From CAYNRG01 sp047974855 (GTDB lineage: Bacteria > Bacillota_I > Bacilli_A > Erysipelotrichales > Erysipelotrichaceae): a stretch of 64,000 nucleotides of DNA. The notes below the pieces were generated by a model. That model had not been told where the DNA came from and did no database searches. It saw only the letters and a list, made by a program, of their open reading frames with translations. Position 1 is the first letter of the stretch; each line of letters opens with the position of its first letter. A program made the position numbers and the translations under genes. Shown piece by piece: positions 49,155 through 57,323 of the stretch. The stretch covers positions 53,059 to 117,058 of the forward strand of contig JBKECT010000040.1 of NCBI GenBank assembly GCA_047974855.1. Direction: 5' to 3'.

Positions 49155-50813
49155 ATGCCAATTTCAATAGGAGCGATTGTCGGTGGGTTTGGTTTGTTCA
49201 TGTTTGGAATTAAACTCATGGGAGATGGATTAAAAAGTTTAGCAGGAGATCAGTTAAGGGAGTATATTGATAAATATACAACAAAACCTTGGATGGCAGT
49301 TTTAATTGGAGCTTTTATGACCGTAGCCATTCAATCATCATCAGCGACAACCGCCATTGTTATCGGGCTTGTTCGTGCAGGATTAATGCGCTTGGAACAG
49401 GCCGCTGGTGTGGTTATGGGAGCCAACATCGGAACAACAGTAACTGCCTTTATTATCGGTCTAAAAATGGAAAAATACGCTTTATTTTTTATTTTCATTG
49501 GGGCTTTAATTTATTGTTTTGGAACACGTAAAAAACTTCATTATACCGGCGAGGTTATTTTAGGATTTGGACTACTTTTTTATGGACTTGGAGTTATGGG
49601 AGATGCTTTAAAAGGACTAAAAGATATTCCTGAATTCTTGGCTTTCGCACAACTTTCGGGAGAACAACCAATTTTAGCTTTATTGACAAGTACAATTATG
49701 ACGACAATAGTTCAATCGTCATCGGCCGTTATTGGGGTAGTTCAAAAAATTTATGAATCTGGCGGAATGCCACTTATCGCAGCACTTGCTTTTGTGTTTG
49801 GATCAAATATTGGAACAACGATTACTGGTGTCCTTGCGGCATTAGGAGGATCTTTAGCAGCAAAAAGAACCGCTGGAATTCATACTATGTTTAATGTTGT
49901 TGGAACAATTATAGGGATGATTTTAATTGTACCGTATGCAAATTTGATTGGGTATTTAACAGAGTTGCTATCCTTAACACCGATGATGCAGATTGCAGTG
50001 GCGCATATTATATTCAATGTGGCTGCAACACTATTGTTCTTCCCATTCTTGAAACAAATGTGTAAATTTATTTGTAAGCTTATTCCAGGAAATGAACCAG
50101 AAAAAATTGATGTCAACATTGATGAATTAAATGATATTTTACCTCATACATTACCGGGGACTGCACTGAATGTGGCAAAAGAAGCTCTAATTAAAATGGG
50201 AAATGCAGTAGAGCTTAATGCAAAGAAAGTGGAAGAGTATCTTCAAAATCCAAAGGCGAGCTCTGAAGATTATGAACAAATTCAACAAGGGGAAGCGATG
50301 ATTAACAAATTGGATCGTAAAATTACACGCTACTTGTTGATGATATCAAAAGAAAATTTAACGGAAAAAGAAGCTAATGAATATAATGCAAGCTTACAAA
50401 TTGTTAAGAATTTTGAACGTATTGGTGATTTGTCAATGAATATTGCAGAGTTTATTCTGATGGTGAAAGAGGATCGAACGGCCTTTACTAAAGCGGCAAT
50501 GGAAGAGTTGGATGGTATGATCAAACAATTCTTTCATATGTATGGCTCAGCAATGACCATATTTGAGACAAAAGATTATTCTAAATTTGCACCACTTCAA
50601 GAAGATGAAAATTATATGGATTTATTAGAGTTTCAGGCAAGACAACGTCACTTTGATCGCATGAGGGATGGCAGTTGTACAGGAAGTATTGCTGGTTCAA
50701 TTTATTGTGATATTTTAAGTAATTTAGAGAGAATGGCTGACCATTGTTGCAATATTGCAAAATCAACTTTTGCAGATAGAGAAGACAGAGAAGAAAAAGA
50801 ATCCATCCTATGA
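49155..50813 (+). CDS. Na+/phosphate symporter, NptA/YjbB type with PhoU-like tail
   Basis: A 552-residue transporter. Two Na/Pi-cotransporter repeats (about 1-150 and 155-310) each contain the QSSSATT or QSSSAV signature in a helical hairpin. A cytoplasmic PhoU-like four-helix region follows (about 345-545) with the FERIGDLSMNIAEF and LERMADHCCNIAKS helices. The ATG at 49155 follows GGAGG; an in-frame ATG lies further up at 49128. A TATAAT at 49132-49137 suggests a promoter close by. Phosphate is the usual substrate of the family. Confidence 0.9.
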   Translation: MPISIGAIVGGFGLFMFGIKLMGDGLKSLAGDQLREYIDKYTTKPWMAVLIGAFMTVAIQSSSATTAIVIGLVRAGLMRLEQAAGVVMGANIGTTVTAFIIGLKMEKYALFFIFIGALIYCFGTRKKLHYTGEVILGFGLLFYGLGVMGDALKGLKDIPEFLAFAQLSGEQPILALLTSTIMTTIVQSSSAVIGVVQKIYESGGMPLIAALAFVFGSNIGTTITGVLAALGGSLAAKRTAGIHTMFNVVGTIIGMILIVPYANLIGYLTELLSLTPMMQIAVAHIIFNVAATLLFFPFLKQMCKFICKLIPGNEPEKIDVNIDELNDILPHTLPGTALNVAKEALIKMGNAVELNAKKVEEYLQNPKASSEDYEQIQQGEAMINKLDRKITRYLLMISKENLTEKEANEYNASLQIVKNFERIGDLSMNIAEFILMVKEDRTAFTKAAMEELDGMIKQFFHMYGSAMTIFETKDYSKFAPLQEDENYMDLLEFQARQRHFDRMRDGSCTGSIAGSIYCDILSNLERMADHCCNIAKSTFADREDREEKESIL

Positions 50814-50837
50814 TGGATTTTTATCAAGGAGATAAAG

Positions 50838-51512
50838 ATGATAGGATATTGGAAACAAGTGATGGAGCAGGAAAGCAAAAAGGACTATTTTGTAAAACTG
50901 ATGAACTTTGTAGAAGGAGAGTATCAAACAAAGATAATTTATCCTGCCAAAGAGAATTTACTATCCGTGTTTGAAGAAACACCATTTGAAATGGTCAAGG
51001 TGGTTATTTTAGGTCAAGATCCGTATCATGGAGAAAATCAAGCCCATGGATTAGCTTTTTCGACTCAGAAGGCAGTGCCAATTCCACCAAGCTTAAAAAA
51101 TATATACAAAGAATTGAATCATGATTTGGGGATTAAGACACCAAATCATGGCTGTCTTAAATCATGGGCTAAGCAAGGGGTCTTCTTATTGAATACAATT
51201 TTAACTGTGGAAAAAGGGAAGCCGTTATCTCATCATGGAAAAGGCTGGGAAATATTTACAGATCAAATCATCATGGAATTAGATCGAAAAGAAGAGGGAA
51301 TTATTTTTGTTTTGTGGGGAGCACACGCCCAGAAGAAGAAATCACTTATTTTGAATCCTCTTCATGGCATCATAGAAGCTCCACATCCCTCTCCGTTATC
51401 AGCTCATCGTGGCTTTTTTGACTCTGCTCCATTTTCTAAAATTAATGAACGACTGACTCAACAAGGACAAGATCCAATTGATTGGCGAATTGAGGATAGC
51501 GAGTATGTTTAA
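50838..51512 (+). CDS. ung: Uracil-DNA glycosylase (family 1)
   Basis: Removes uracil from DNA. The 224-residue protein has catalytic Asp in VILGQDPYHGENQAHGLAF, the FLLNTILTVEKGKPLSH motif, and the DNA-insertion loop APHPSPLSAHRGFF. All signature motifs are intact. It precedes folC with an eight-base overlap and has AAGGAG before its ATG. Confidence 0.96.
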   Translation: MIGYWKQVMEQESKKDYFVKLMNFVEGEYQTKIIYPAKENLLSVFEETPFEMVKVVILGQDPYHGENQAHGLAFSTQKAVPIPPSLKNIYKELNHDLGIKTPNHGCLKSWAKQGVFLLNTILTVEKGKPLSHHGKGWEIFTDQIIMELDRKEEGIIFVLWGAHAQKKKSLILNPLHGIIEAPHPSPLSAHRGFFDSAPFSKINERLTQQGQDPIDWRIEDSEYV

Positions 51513-52698
51513 GAGTTATGAAGAAGCAGTAGCGTGGGTGATGAGTCAACGAAATCAAGGAAGTGGGTTAGAACAGTTTAAGAACTTGATGAGCGAGTTG
51601 GGTAATCCTCAAGACCGGTTTAAGACAATACATATCACAGGGACCAATGGGAAAGGAAGTACGGTTCAATTTGTATGTGATTTACTGCAAGAAACAGGAT
51701 TAAAAGTGGGGATGTTTACATCACCATACTTAGTTTCTCATCGGGATCGATTTCGTATTAATGGGAAGTGGATTCCAGAGACTGTTTTTTTAGAGTTAGT
51801 TAACGAAAATTTAGCTAGAATTAAAAAGTATCAGCTCGGTATGTTTGAAATTGATACAATGATTATGTTTTTATATTTTAAAAGAGAAAAAGTTGATTTT
51901 GGAATTATTGAAGTGGGCATTGGAGGACGTCGAGACTGCACCAACTGTATGAGTTTTCCAATAGTTTCTGCGATTGTATCTATTGGGAGAGACCATAAAG
52001 AAATTTTAGGAGATACAGAAGAAGAGATAGCTTATGAAAAAGCGGGCATTATTCAGATTGATGGATGTTGCGTGGTGGGAACGGTGAGTTCTGAAAGTTT
52101 AGCGATTATTCAAAAAGAAGCAGAATTGAAAAAAGCGGAAATTCACTTAGTTCAACGGTTAAATGAAAAATACAAACTGGCAAGTCAGGCACTATATCAA
52201 CAAGAGAATGCTTCAGTTGCCTTAGGGATTATTGAACAACTAGAAAAAAGAGCCCTAATCACGTTGACACCTGAGCAAAAAAAGAATGCTCTAGAAAGAA
52301 GTGTGTGGGAAGGACGATATGAAGTATTGAGTGAAAATCCTAAGGTTATTTTAGATGGAGCTCACAATGTGGATGGAATGAGGGCGTTATGTACCTCTTT
52401 GAAACAAGAAACAAAACCGATAACAATTATCTTTGCGGCACTAAAGGATAAAGAAGCAAACCAAATGATTGATGTGGCAAGTCAGGTGGTAGATACGGTG
52501 ATTGTGACTGAATTTGATTTTTATCGCAGCCGAAAAAAAGAAGATTATGAAGCAGAAAAATTAAAACGATATTCAACATTTGAAGAAGCGTATAAAAAAG
52601 CAAAAGAACTTTCTAAGCAGAGTGGAACAATTTGTATTTGTGGATCACTTTACTTTGTAAGTGAGACTAGAAAAAGCTTGAAAAAACTAATAAAATAA
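51505..52698 (+). CDS. folC: Folylpolyglutamate synthase/dihydrofolate synthase
   Basis: ATP-dependent ligase of 397 residues that adds glutamates to folates. Motifs are HITGTNGKGSTVQF (P-loop), TSPYLVSHRDRF, GIIEVGIGGRRDCTN with a GRRDCTN variant of the metal site, SIGRDHKEILGDT, and the C-terminal LDGAHNVDGM. The start at 51505 overlaps the end of ung; an in-frame ATG at 51478 lies inside ung with no ribosome-binding site. The family is secure. Whether it has one or both activities cannot be read. Confidence 0.93.
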   Translation: MFKSYEEAVAWVMSQRNQGSGLEQFKNLMSELGNPQDRFKTIHITGTNGKGSTVQFVCDLLQETGLKVGMFTSPYLVSHRDRFRINGKWIPETVFLELVNENLARIKKYQLGMFEIDTMIMFLYFKREKVDFGIIEVGIGGRRDCTNCMSFPIVSAIVSIGRDHKEILGDTEEEIAYEKAGIIQIDGCCVVGTVSSESLAIIQKEAELKKAEIHLVQRLNEKYKLASQALYQQENASVALGIIEQLEKRALITLTPEQKKNALERSVWEGRYEVLSENPKVILDGAHNVDGMRALCTSLKQETKPITIIFAALKDKEANQMIDVASQVVDTVIVTEFDFYRSRKKEDYEAEKLKRYSTFEEAYKKAKELSKQSGTICICGSLYFVSETRKSLKKLIK

Positions 52699-52731
52699 TA
52701 TACACTATTAAAAGAATAAGGAGAAGTTTAT

Positions 52732-53448
52732 ATGAATGAACTAACATTACAACAAAAAGCAGTAAGACAGGCGAGCTACACAAAGACATTTTTATGGATG
52801 TTTATTGGGGTAATCGTAACTGCGATTATAGCTTACATTTCAGCATATAGCGGACTTTACTATAGGATTTATCGTTTGGTTGGATACACGGGATATTTTA
52901 TCTTTTCATTTGCACTAATGATTGCACAAATTGGCGTTGCGGTAAACTTTAGCAGAAAAATTGCAGAAACTGATGAATCAAAGTTGAAAATGCAATTTAT
53001 GGCATATTCTGCCATTTTAGGAGTAACACTCGGATCAATTTTTATGATTTACAGCATTACCTCATTAATTGTGGCTTTAGGATTTACAGTTATTTTATTT
53101 GGATCGCTAGTTTTTGCGGGGCGAGTTTTAAAACTAGATTTGACAAAATATTCAAGTTACTTGTTTGGTGCATTAATTGCTTTGATTATTATTTCAGTAG
53201 TTGCAATGTTTATAAATTTCCCTCAAGAAGACTTACTTATCGGAGGATTAGGAGTGCTTGTTTTCATGGGAATTACTATCTATGATGTTCAAAAAATGAA
53301 CAAAGTTTGTAATGATTTACAAGAAACAGATTCAGAAGAGTCAGATGTGTTAATGGGACGATATGCTATTTACTTTGCATTTTCATTATATTTAGACTTC
53401 ATTAACTTATTCATGTATATCTTAAGAATTTTAAATCGTCGTCGATAA
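52732..53448 (+). CDS. Bax inhibitor-1 (YccA/BsYetJ-like) membrane protein
   Basis: A 238-residue protein with seven hydrophobic helices ending in FSLYLDFINLFMYILRIL, the BI-1 family signature, and acidic residues (ITIYDVQKM) in the closing helices. Bacterial members are pH-sensitive calcium leak channels or regulators of membrane protease activity. It is a single gene behind AAGGAG with its own terminator. Confidence 0.88.
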   Translation: MNELTLQQKAVRQASYTKTFLWMFIGVIVTAIIAYISAYSGLYYRIYRLVGYTGYFIFSFALMIAQIGVAVNFSRKIAETDESKLKMQFMAYSAILGVTLGSIFMIYSITSLIVALGFTVILFGSLVFAGRVLKLDLTKYSSYLFGALIALIIISVVAMFINFPQEDLLIGGLGVLVFMGITIYDVQKMNKVCNDLQETDSEESDVLMGRYAIYFAFSLYLDFINLFMYILRILNRRR

Positions 53449-53455
53449 ACTAAAG

Positions 53456-53483
53456 ACTGTAGAAGTGGTTCTACAGTTTTTTT
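53456..53483 (+). terminator. Terminator of the Bax-inhibitor-like gene
   Basis: ACTGTAGAA and TTCTACAGT form a perfect 9-bp stem around GTGG, then seven T. Confidence 0.88.
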
Positions 53484-53566
53484 GTGCGTTTGCAGATAGT
53501 TTTCACAAGTTCAGTTTAAGAAAGCGTTTAACATAATAATAAATAGGGAATCACTAGCTTTTGTCA

Positions 53567-53595
53567 TTTACTCACAAGTTGAACAGTGGTATAAT
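53567..53595 (+). promoter_or_regulatory. Promoter of the pgk-tpiA operon
   Basis: TTTACT (53567-53572) and a perfect TATAAT (53590-53595) are 17 bp apart. A weak catabolite-response-like sequence lies upstream at 53518-53532 but has several mismatches. Confidence 0.6.
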
Positions 53596-53621
53596 TGAAA
53601 GGCAAAAGGAGGAGAATTTGC

Positions 53622-54821
53622 ATGGCAAAACAAACGGTAAAAGACTTAGCAGTACAAGGAAAACGCGTGATTGTTCGTGTTGACTTTAATGTTCCATTAA
53701 AAGATGGAGTGATTACAAGTGATAATCGTATTCAGGCAGCACTTCCGACAATTAATTATTTAACGGAGCATGGAGCAAGAGTTATTCTGATGTCACACTT
53801 AGGGAAAATTGATCATAAAGACCCTGAGAAATGCGAAGAGGGTAAAAAGAAAAATAATATGGAACCTGTAGCAAAGCGATTAGCTGAGCTAGTTTCATCG
53901 AAAGTTACTTTTGTTCCAGAAACTCGTGGAGAAAAGCTTGAGAACACGATTGCTGAAATGAAGGATGGCGAAATTGTCCTAATTCAAAATACACGTTATG
54001 AAAAGGGTGAAAGCAAAAATGACCCTGACTTAGCGGCATACTGGGCAAAGCTTGGAGATTTATTTGTATCGGATGCATTTGGTTCAGTGCATCGTGCACA
54101 TGCGTCAACTGTAGGGATTGCAAATCACCTTTCGAGCGCTGTAGGGTTCCTAGTTCAAACTGAAATTGAGAATTTAAGTGCCGCTATTGATAATCCAAAG
54201 CGTCCATTAGTTGCGGTTTTAGGAGGAGCGAAAGTTTCTGATAAAATTGCGGTTATTGAAAATTTATTGAAAATTGCCGATAAAATTATCATCGGTGGAG
54301 GAATGGCCTATACCTTTGCAGTAGCGCAAGGATATAAAGTTGGAAATTCACTGCTCGAAGAAGATAAAGTGGACATGGCGAAAGAATTTATGAGCCGTGG
54401 AGCTGGTAAAATTGTTTTGCCAGTAGATACTGTGATTGCAAATGACTTTGCCAATCCAACGGATGTTAAAACAGTTGATATGGATGCAATTCCTGATGGA
54501 TACCTTGGGCTAGATATTGGTCCAAAAACAATTGAGCTATTCAAAGAAAGCTTAAAAGGAGCTCAAACAGTGGTGTGGAATGGGCCTATGGGCGTTTTTG
54601 AAAGAAAAGAATTTGCGACAGGAACGATTGAAATCTGTAAAGGAATTTCTGAATTACCTGGAGCGATGACTGTTATTGGCGGTGGCGATTCAGCATCAGC
54701 AGCTATCAACTTAGGTTTTAAAGATAAATTCAGTCATATTTCCACTGGGGGAGGAGCTTCTCTGGAATATATGGAGGGAAAAGAACTTCCAGGAATTGCA
54801 ATTATTGAGGAGAAAAAATAA
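53622..54821 (+). CDS. pgk: Phosphoglycerate kinase
   Basis: Transfers phosphate from 1,3-bisphosphoglycerate to ADP. The 399-residue protein has VKDLAVQGKRVIVRVDFNVP at the start, the RAHASTVG segment, LGGAKVSDKIAVIENLL, the MGVFE motif and the nucleotide loop IGGGDSASA. The ATG at 53622 follows AAAGGAGG. gapA is absent upstream, so this pgk starts its own operon with tpiA sharing its stop base. Confidence 0.96.
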   Translation: MAKQTVKDLAVQGKRVIVRVDFNVPLKDGVITSDNRIQAALPTINYLTEHGARVILMSHLGKIDHKDPEKCEEGKKKNNMEPVAKRLAELVSSKVTFVPETRGEKLENTIAEMKDGEIVLIQNTRYEKGESKNDPDLAAYWAKLGDLFVSDAFGSVHRAHASTVGIANHLSSAVGFLVQTEIENLSAAIDNPKRPLVAVLGGAKVSDKIAVIENLLKIADKIIIGGGMAYTFAVAQGYKVGNSLLEEDKVDMAKEFMSRGAGKIVLPVDTVIANDFANPTDVKTVDMDAIPDGYLGLDIGPKTIELFKESLKGAQTVVWNGPMGVFERKEFATGTIEICKGISELPGAMTVIGGGDSASAAINLGFKDKFSHISTGGGASLEYMEGKELPGIAIIEEKK

Positions 54822-55564
54822 TGAGAAAACCAATTATTGTCGGAAACTGGAAAATGAACAAAACCTGTGCAGAAACAGTAGCATTCATTAATGAGATTGA
54901 ATCAGCACTTCACACAGGAGCAACTTATGGAGTAGGAGTTCCATTCACAGCTTTAAAAGATGCAACAAGTCATGCAAAAGAATTGGTTATTGCCGCTGAG
55001 AATTGCCACTTTGAAGATAGTGGAGCATTCACTGGAGAAATCAGTGTTCCAATGCTGGAAGAGTTAGGGGTAACACACTGTATCATTGGGCACTCTGAAA
55101 GAAGAGCAATGTTTAATGAAACAGATGAAACTGTAAATAAAAAAACAAAGCGATTATTGGATGCCAACATCACTCCCATTGTTTGTATTGGAGAGACAGA
55201 AGCGCAATATGATGCGAAGGAAACAGAAACGGTTATTCGCAGTCAATTATCTGGAAGTTTGGCGGAGTTATGCCCTGATTGTGTAAAACGATTAGTGGTA
55301 GCTTATGAACCAATTTGGGCTATTGGAACTGGAAAGTCTGCAAGCAAAGAAGATGCTCAAAACTGCTGTGCAATTGTTCGTGACCAAATTAGGGAAATGT
55401 ATGGCGATGAAGCGGCTGAAGGGGTTCGTATTCAATATGGTGGATCAGTTAAGCCTGAAAATATTAAAGAATACATGGCGTGCCCAGATATTGATGGAGC
55501 ACTAATTGGTGGAGCATCATTAAAGACAGATTCATTCAAAGCAATTATTGACGCAACAAAATAA
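54821..55564 (+). CDS. tpiA: Triosephosphate isomerase
   Basis: Interconverts dihydroxyacetone phosphate and glyceraldehyde 3-phosphate. The 247-residue protein has GNWKMNKT with the catalytic Lys, IIGHSERR with His, and VAYEPIWAIGTGKSAS with the catalytic Glu and loop 6. The first base is shared with the pgk stop codon region, so the two are co-translated. Confidence 0.97.
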   Translation: MRKPIIVGNWKMNKTCAETVAFINEIESALHTGATYGVGVPFTALKDATSHAKELVIAAENCHFEDSGAFTGEISVPMLEELGVTHCIIGHSERRAMFNETDETVNKKTKRLLDANITPIVCIGETEAQYDAKETETVIRSQLSGSLAELCPDCVKRLVVAYEPIWAIGTGKSASKEDAQNCCAIVRDQIREMYGDEAAEGVRIQYGGSVKPENIKEYMACPDIDGALIGGASLKTDSFKAIIDATK

Positions 55565-55576
55565 TTTAAAAACAAT

Positions 55577-55605
55577 TTGAAAAACGCCTACAAGAGTGGG
55601 ATAAT
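55577..55605 (+). promoter_or_regulatory. Promoter of the enolase gene
   Basis: TTGAAA (55577-55582) and GATAAT (55600-55605) are 17 bp apart, so eno can be transcribed apart from pgk-tpiA. Confidence 0.6.
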
Positions 55606-55630
55606 AGAAAAGGAAAGAGGAGGACAAAAA

Positions 55631-56932
55631 ATGCCTTATATTGTTGATGTATACGCAAGAGAAGTAATCGATTCAAGAGGAAACCCAACGATTGAAGTTG
55701 AAGTAGCAACAGAATCAGGAGCGTTTGGACGTGCGATGGTTCCAAGTGGAGCATCTACTGGAGAAAGAGAAGCTTTAGAACTTCGTGATGGAGATAAAGA
55801 ACGTTTCGGTGGTAAGGGAGTATTAAAAGCGGTAGATAATGTAAATAACATTATTGCAGAAGCTGTTCTTGGAATGGATGTAACAGATCAAAATGGTATC
55901 GATAAAACAATGATTGATTTAGATGGTACAAAAGATAAATCAAAACTTGGAGCTAATGCAATTTTAGGAGTTTCAATGGCAGCAGCGATTGCGGCTGCAA
56001 ATTACTATGATATGCCACTTTATAAATACCTAGGTGGATTTAATGGTAAAGTATTACCTGTACCAATGATGAACGTATTAAATGGTGGAAGTCATGCGGA
56101 TTCAACTGTAGATTTCCAAGAATACATGATTATGCCTGTTGGAGCAACGACATTTAAAGAAGCAATTCAAACAGGATCTGAAATTTTCCATACTTTACGT
56201 AAAGTATTAAAAGGAAAAGGCTATAACACAAACGTTGGAGATGAAGGTGGTTTTGCGCCATCATGTAAAGATGGAAATGAAGAACCATTAAAATTAATCG
56301 TTGAAGCGATTAAAGAAGCAGGATTTGAGCCTGGTAAAGATGTATGTATTGCAATGGACGTTGCAGCATCTGAATTTTATAACACAGAAACAAAACAATA
56401 TGAATTGAAAAAATCTGATGGTGGAATTAAAACAACAGATGAAATGATTGATATGTATTGCGAATGGGTTGAAAAATATCCAATTGTCTCTATTGAAGAT
56501 GGACTTGGAGAAAGAGACTGGGATGGATGGAAAAAGCTGACTGATAAATTAGGAAGCAAAATCCAAATTGTTGGAGATGACTTATTTGTAACAAACCCAG
56601 CAATCCTTAAAGAAGGAATTGAAAAAGGAATTTCAAATTCAATCTTGATTAAAGTTAACCAAATTGGAACGTTGACAGAAACATTTGATGCAATGACAAT
56701 GGCAAAAGAAGCAGGCTATACTTGTGTTGTATCTCACCGTTCAGGAGAAACAGAAGATACAACAATCGCAGATATCGCTGTTGGGTTTAATGCAGGACAA
56801 ATCAAAACTGGTTCAATGTCTCGTACAGACCGTATCGCAAAATACAACCAATTAATCCGTATTGAGGATGAACTTGGTCCAGTAGCTCAATATCTTGGTA
56901 AAAATGCATTCTATAATGTAAAAATCAAATAA
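55631..56932 (+). CDS. eno: Enolase
   Basis: Converts 2-phosphoglycerate to phosphoenolpyruvate. The 433-residue protein starts MPYIVDVYAREVIDSRGNPT, and has GGSHADSTVDFQEYMIMP, the metal-binding Asp/Glu set in CIAMDVAASEFY and SIEDGLGERDWDG, LIKVNQIGTLTE with the catalytic Lys, and SHRSGETEDTTIADIAVG. The ATG at 55631 follows GAGGAG. The phosphoglycerate mutase gene usually placed before eno is absent here. Confidence 0.97.
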   Translation: MPYIVDVYAREVIDSRGNPTIEVEVATESGAFGRAMVPSGASTGEREALELRDGDKERFGGKGVLKAVDNVNNIIAEAVLGMDVTDQNGIDKTMIDLDGTKDKSKLGANAILGVSMAAAIAAANYYDMPLYKYLGGFNGKVLPVPMMNVLNGGSHADSTVDFQEYMIMPVGATTFKEAIQTGSEIFHTLRKVLKGKGYNTNVGDEGGFAPSCKDGNEEPLKLIVEAIKEAGFEPGKDVCIAMDVAASEFYNTETKQYELKKSDGGIKTTDEMIDMYCEWVEKYPIVSIEDGLGERDWDGWKKLTDKLGSKIQIVGDDLFVTNPAILKEGIEKGISNSILIKVNQIGTLTETFDAMTMAKEAGYTCVVSHRSGETEDTTIADIAVGFNAGQIKTGSMSRTDRIAKYNQLIRIEDELGPVAQYLGKNAFYNVKIK

Positions 56933-56950
56933 GATAGTAATTAAGCATAG

Positions 56951-56978
56951 AAATCCTTAGGAAACCTAGGGATTTTTT
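56951..56978 (+). terminator. Terminator of the enolase gene
   Basis: AAATCCTTAGG pairs with CCTAGGGATTT (one G-T) around AAA, then TTTTT. Confidence 0.85.
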
Positions 56979-56992
56979 ATTGTATTTTAGTA

Positions 56993-57021
56993 TTGATTGA
57001 AAAAGTTGGGTGTGCTATAAT
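56993..57021 (+). promoter_or_regulatory. Promoter of the secG gene
   Basis: TTGATT (56993-56998) and a perfect TATAAT (57016-57021) are 17 bp apart. The ribosome-binding site and ATG at 57048 follow. Confidence 0.65.
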
Positions 57022-57047
57022 GAATTAGCAATTGAAAGGAGATTATT

Positions 57048-57269
57048 ATGTTAAAAATGATATTATTGGCTGTTGCCGCAACATTAATAGTTCTTTCATT
57101 ATTACAAAGTGGAAAATCAGATGGAATTTCAGGAGCTTTTACAGGAAGTGGAAACTTGAATCTATTCGCAAATACAAAGGAACGTGGGTCGGAAAAGATG
57201 ATTTCAAATATAACGTTGGCTTGTGGTGTTTTATTCTTCCTATTGGTAATTATGATTAGAATTGTATAG
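57048..57269 (+). CDS. secG: Preprotein translocase subunit SecG
   Basis: A 73-residue two-helix membrane protein. An N-terminal helix (about 1-20) is followed by the conserved LLQSGKSDGISGAFTGSGN and LFANTKERGSEKMISNIT loop, then a second helix (about 54-72). This is the standard Bacillota SecG. It precedes rnr and smpB, the widespread secG-rnr-smpB order, though a terminator intervenes. Confidence 0.92.
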   Translation: MLKMILLAVAATLIVLSLLQSGKSDGISGAFTGSGNLNLFANTKERGSEKMISNITLACGVLFFLLVIMIRIV

Positions 57270-57275
57270 TGATTT

Positions 57276-57298
57276 AAAAGCAGGCCATCCTGCTTTTT
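57276..57298 (+). terminator. Terminator after secG
   Basis: AAAAGCAGG and CCTGCTTTT pair around CCAT, followed by T. Read-through to rnr is possible because no clear promoter lies between them. Confidence 0.8.
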
Positions 57299-57323
57299 CA
57301 TTTATCTATAAGGAGGAATTTAA

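Noticed and set aside
53518..53532. A catabolite-response element (cre) upstream of pgk
   Set aside because: AAGAAAGCGTTTAAC shares the core but has several mismatches to the consensus, too weak to annotate as an operator.
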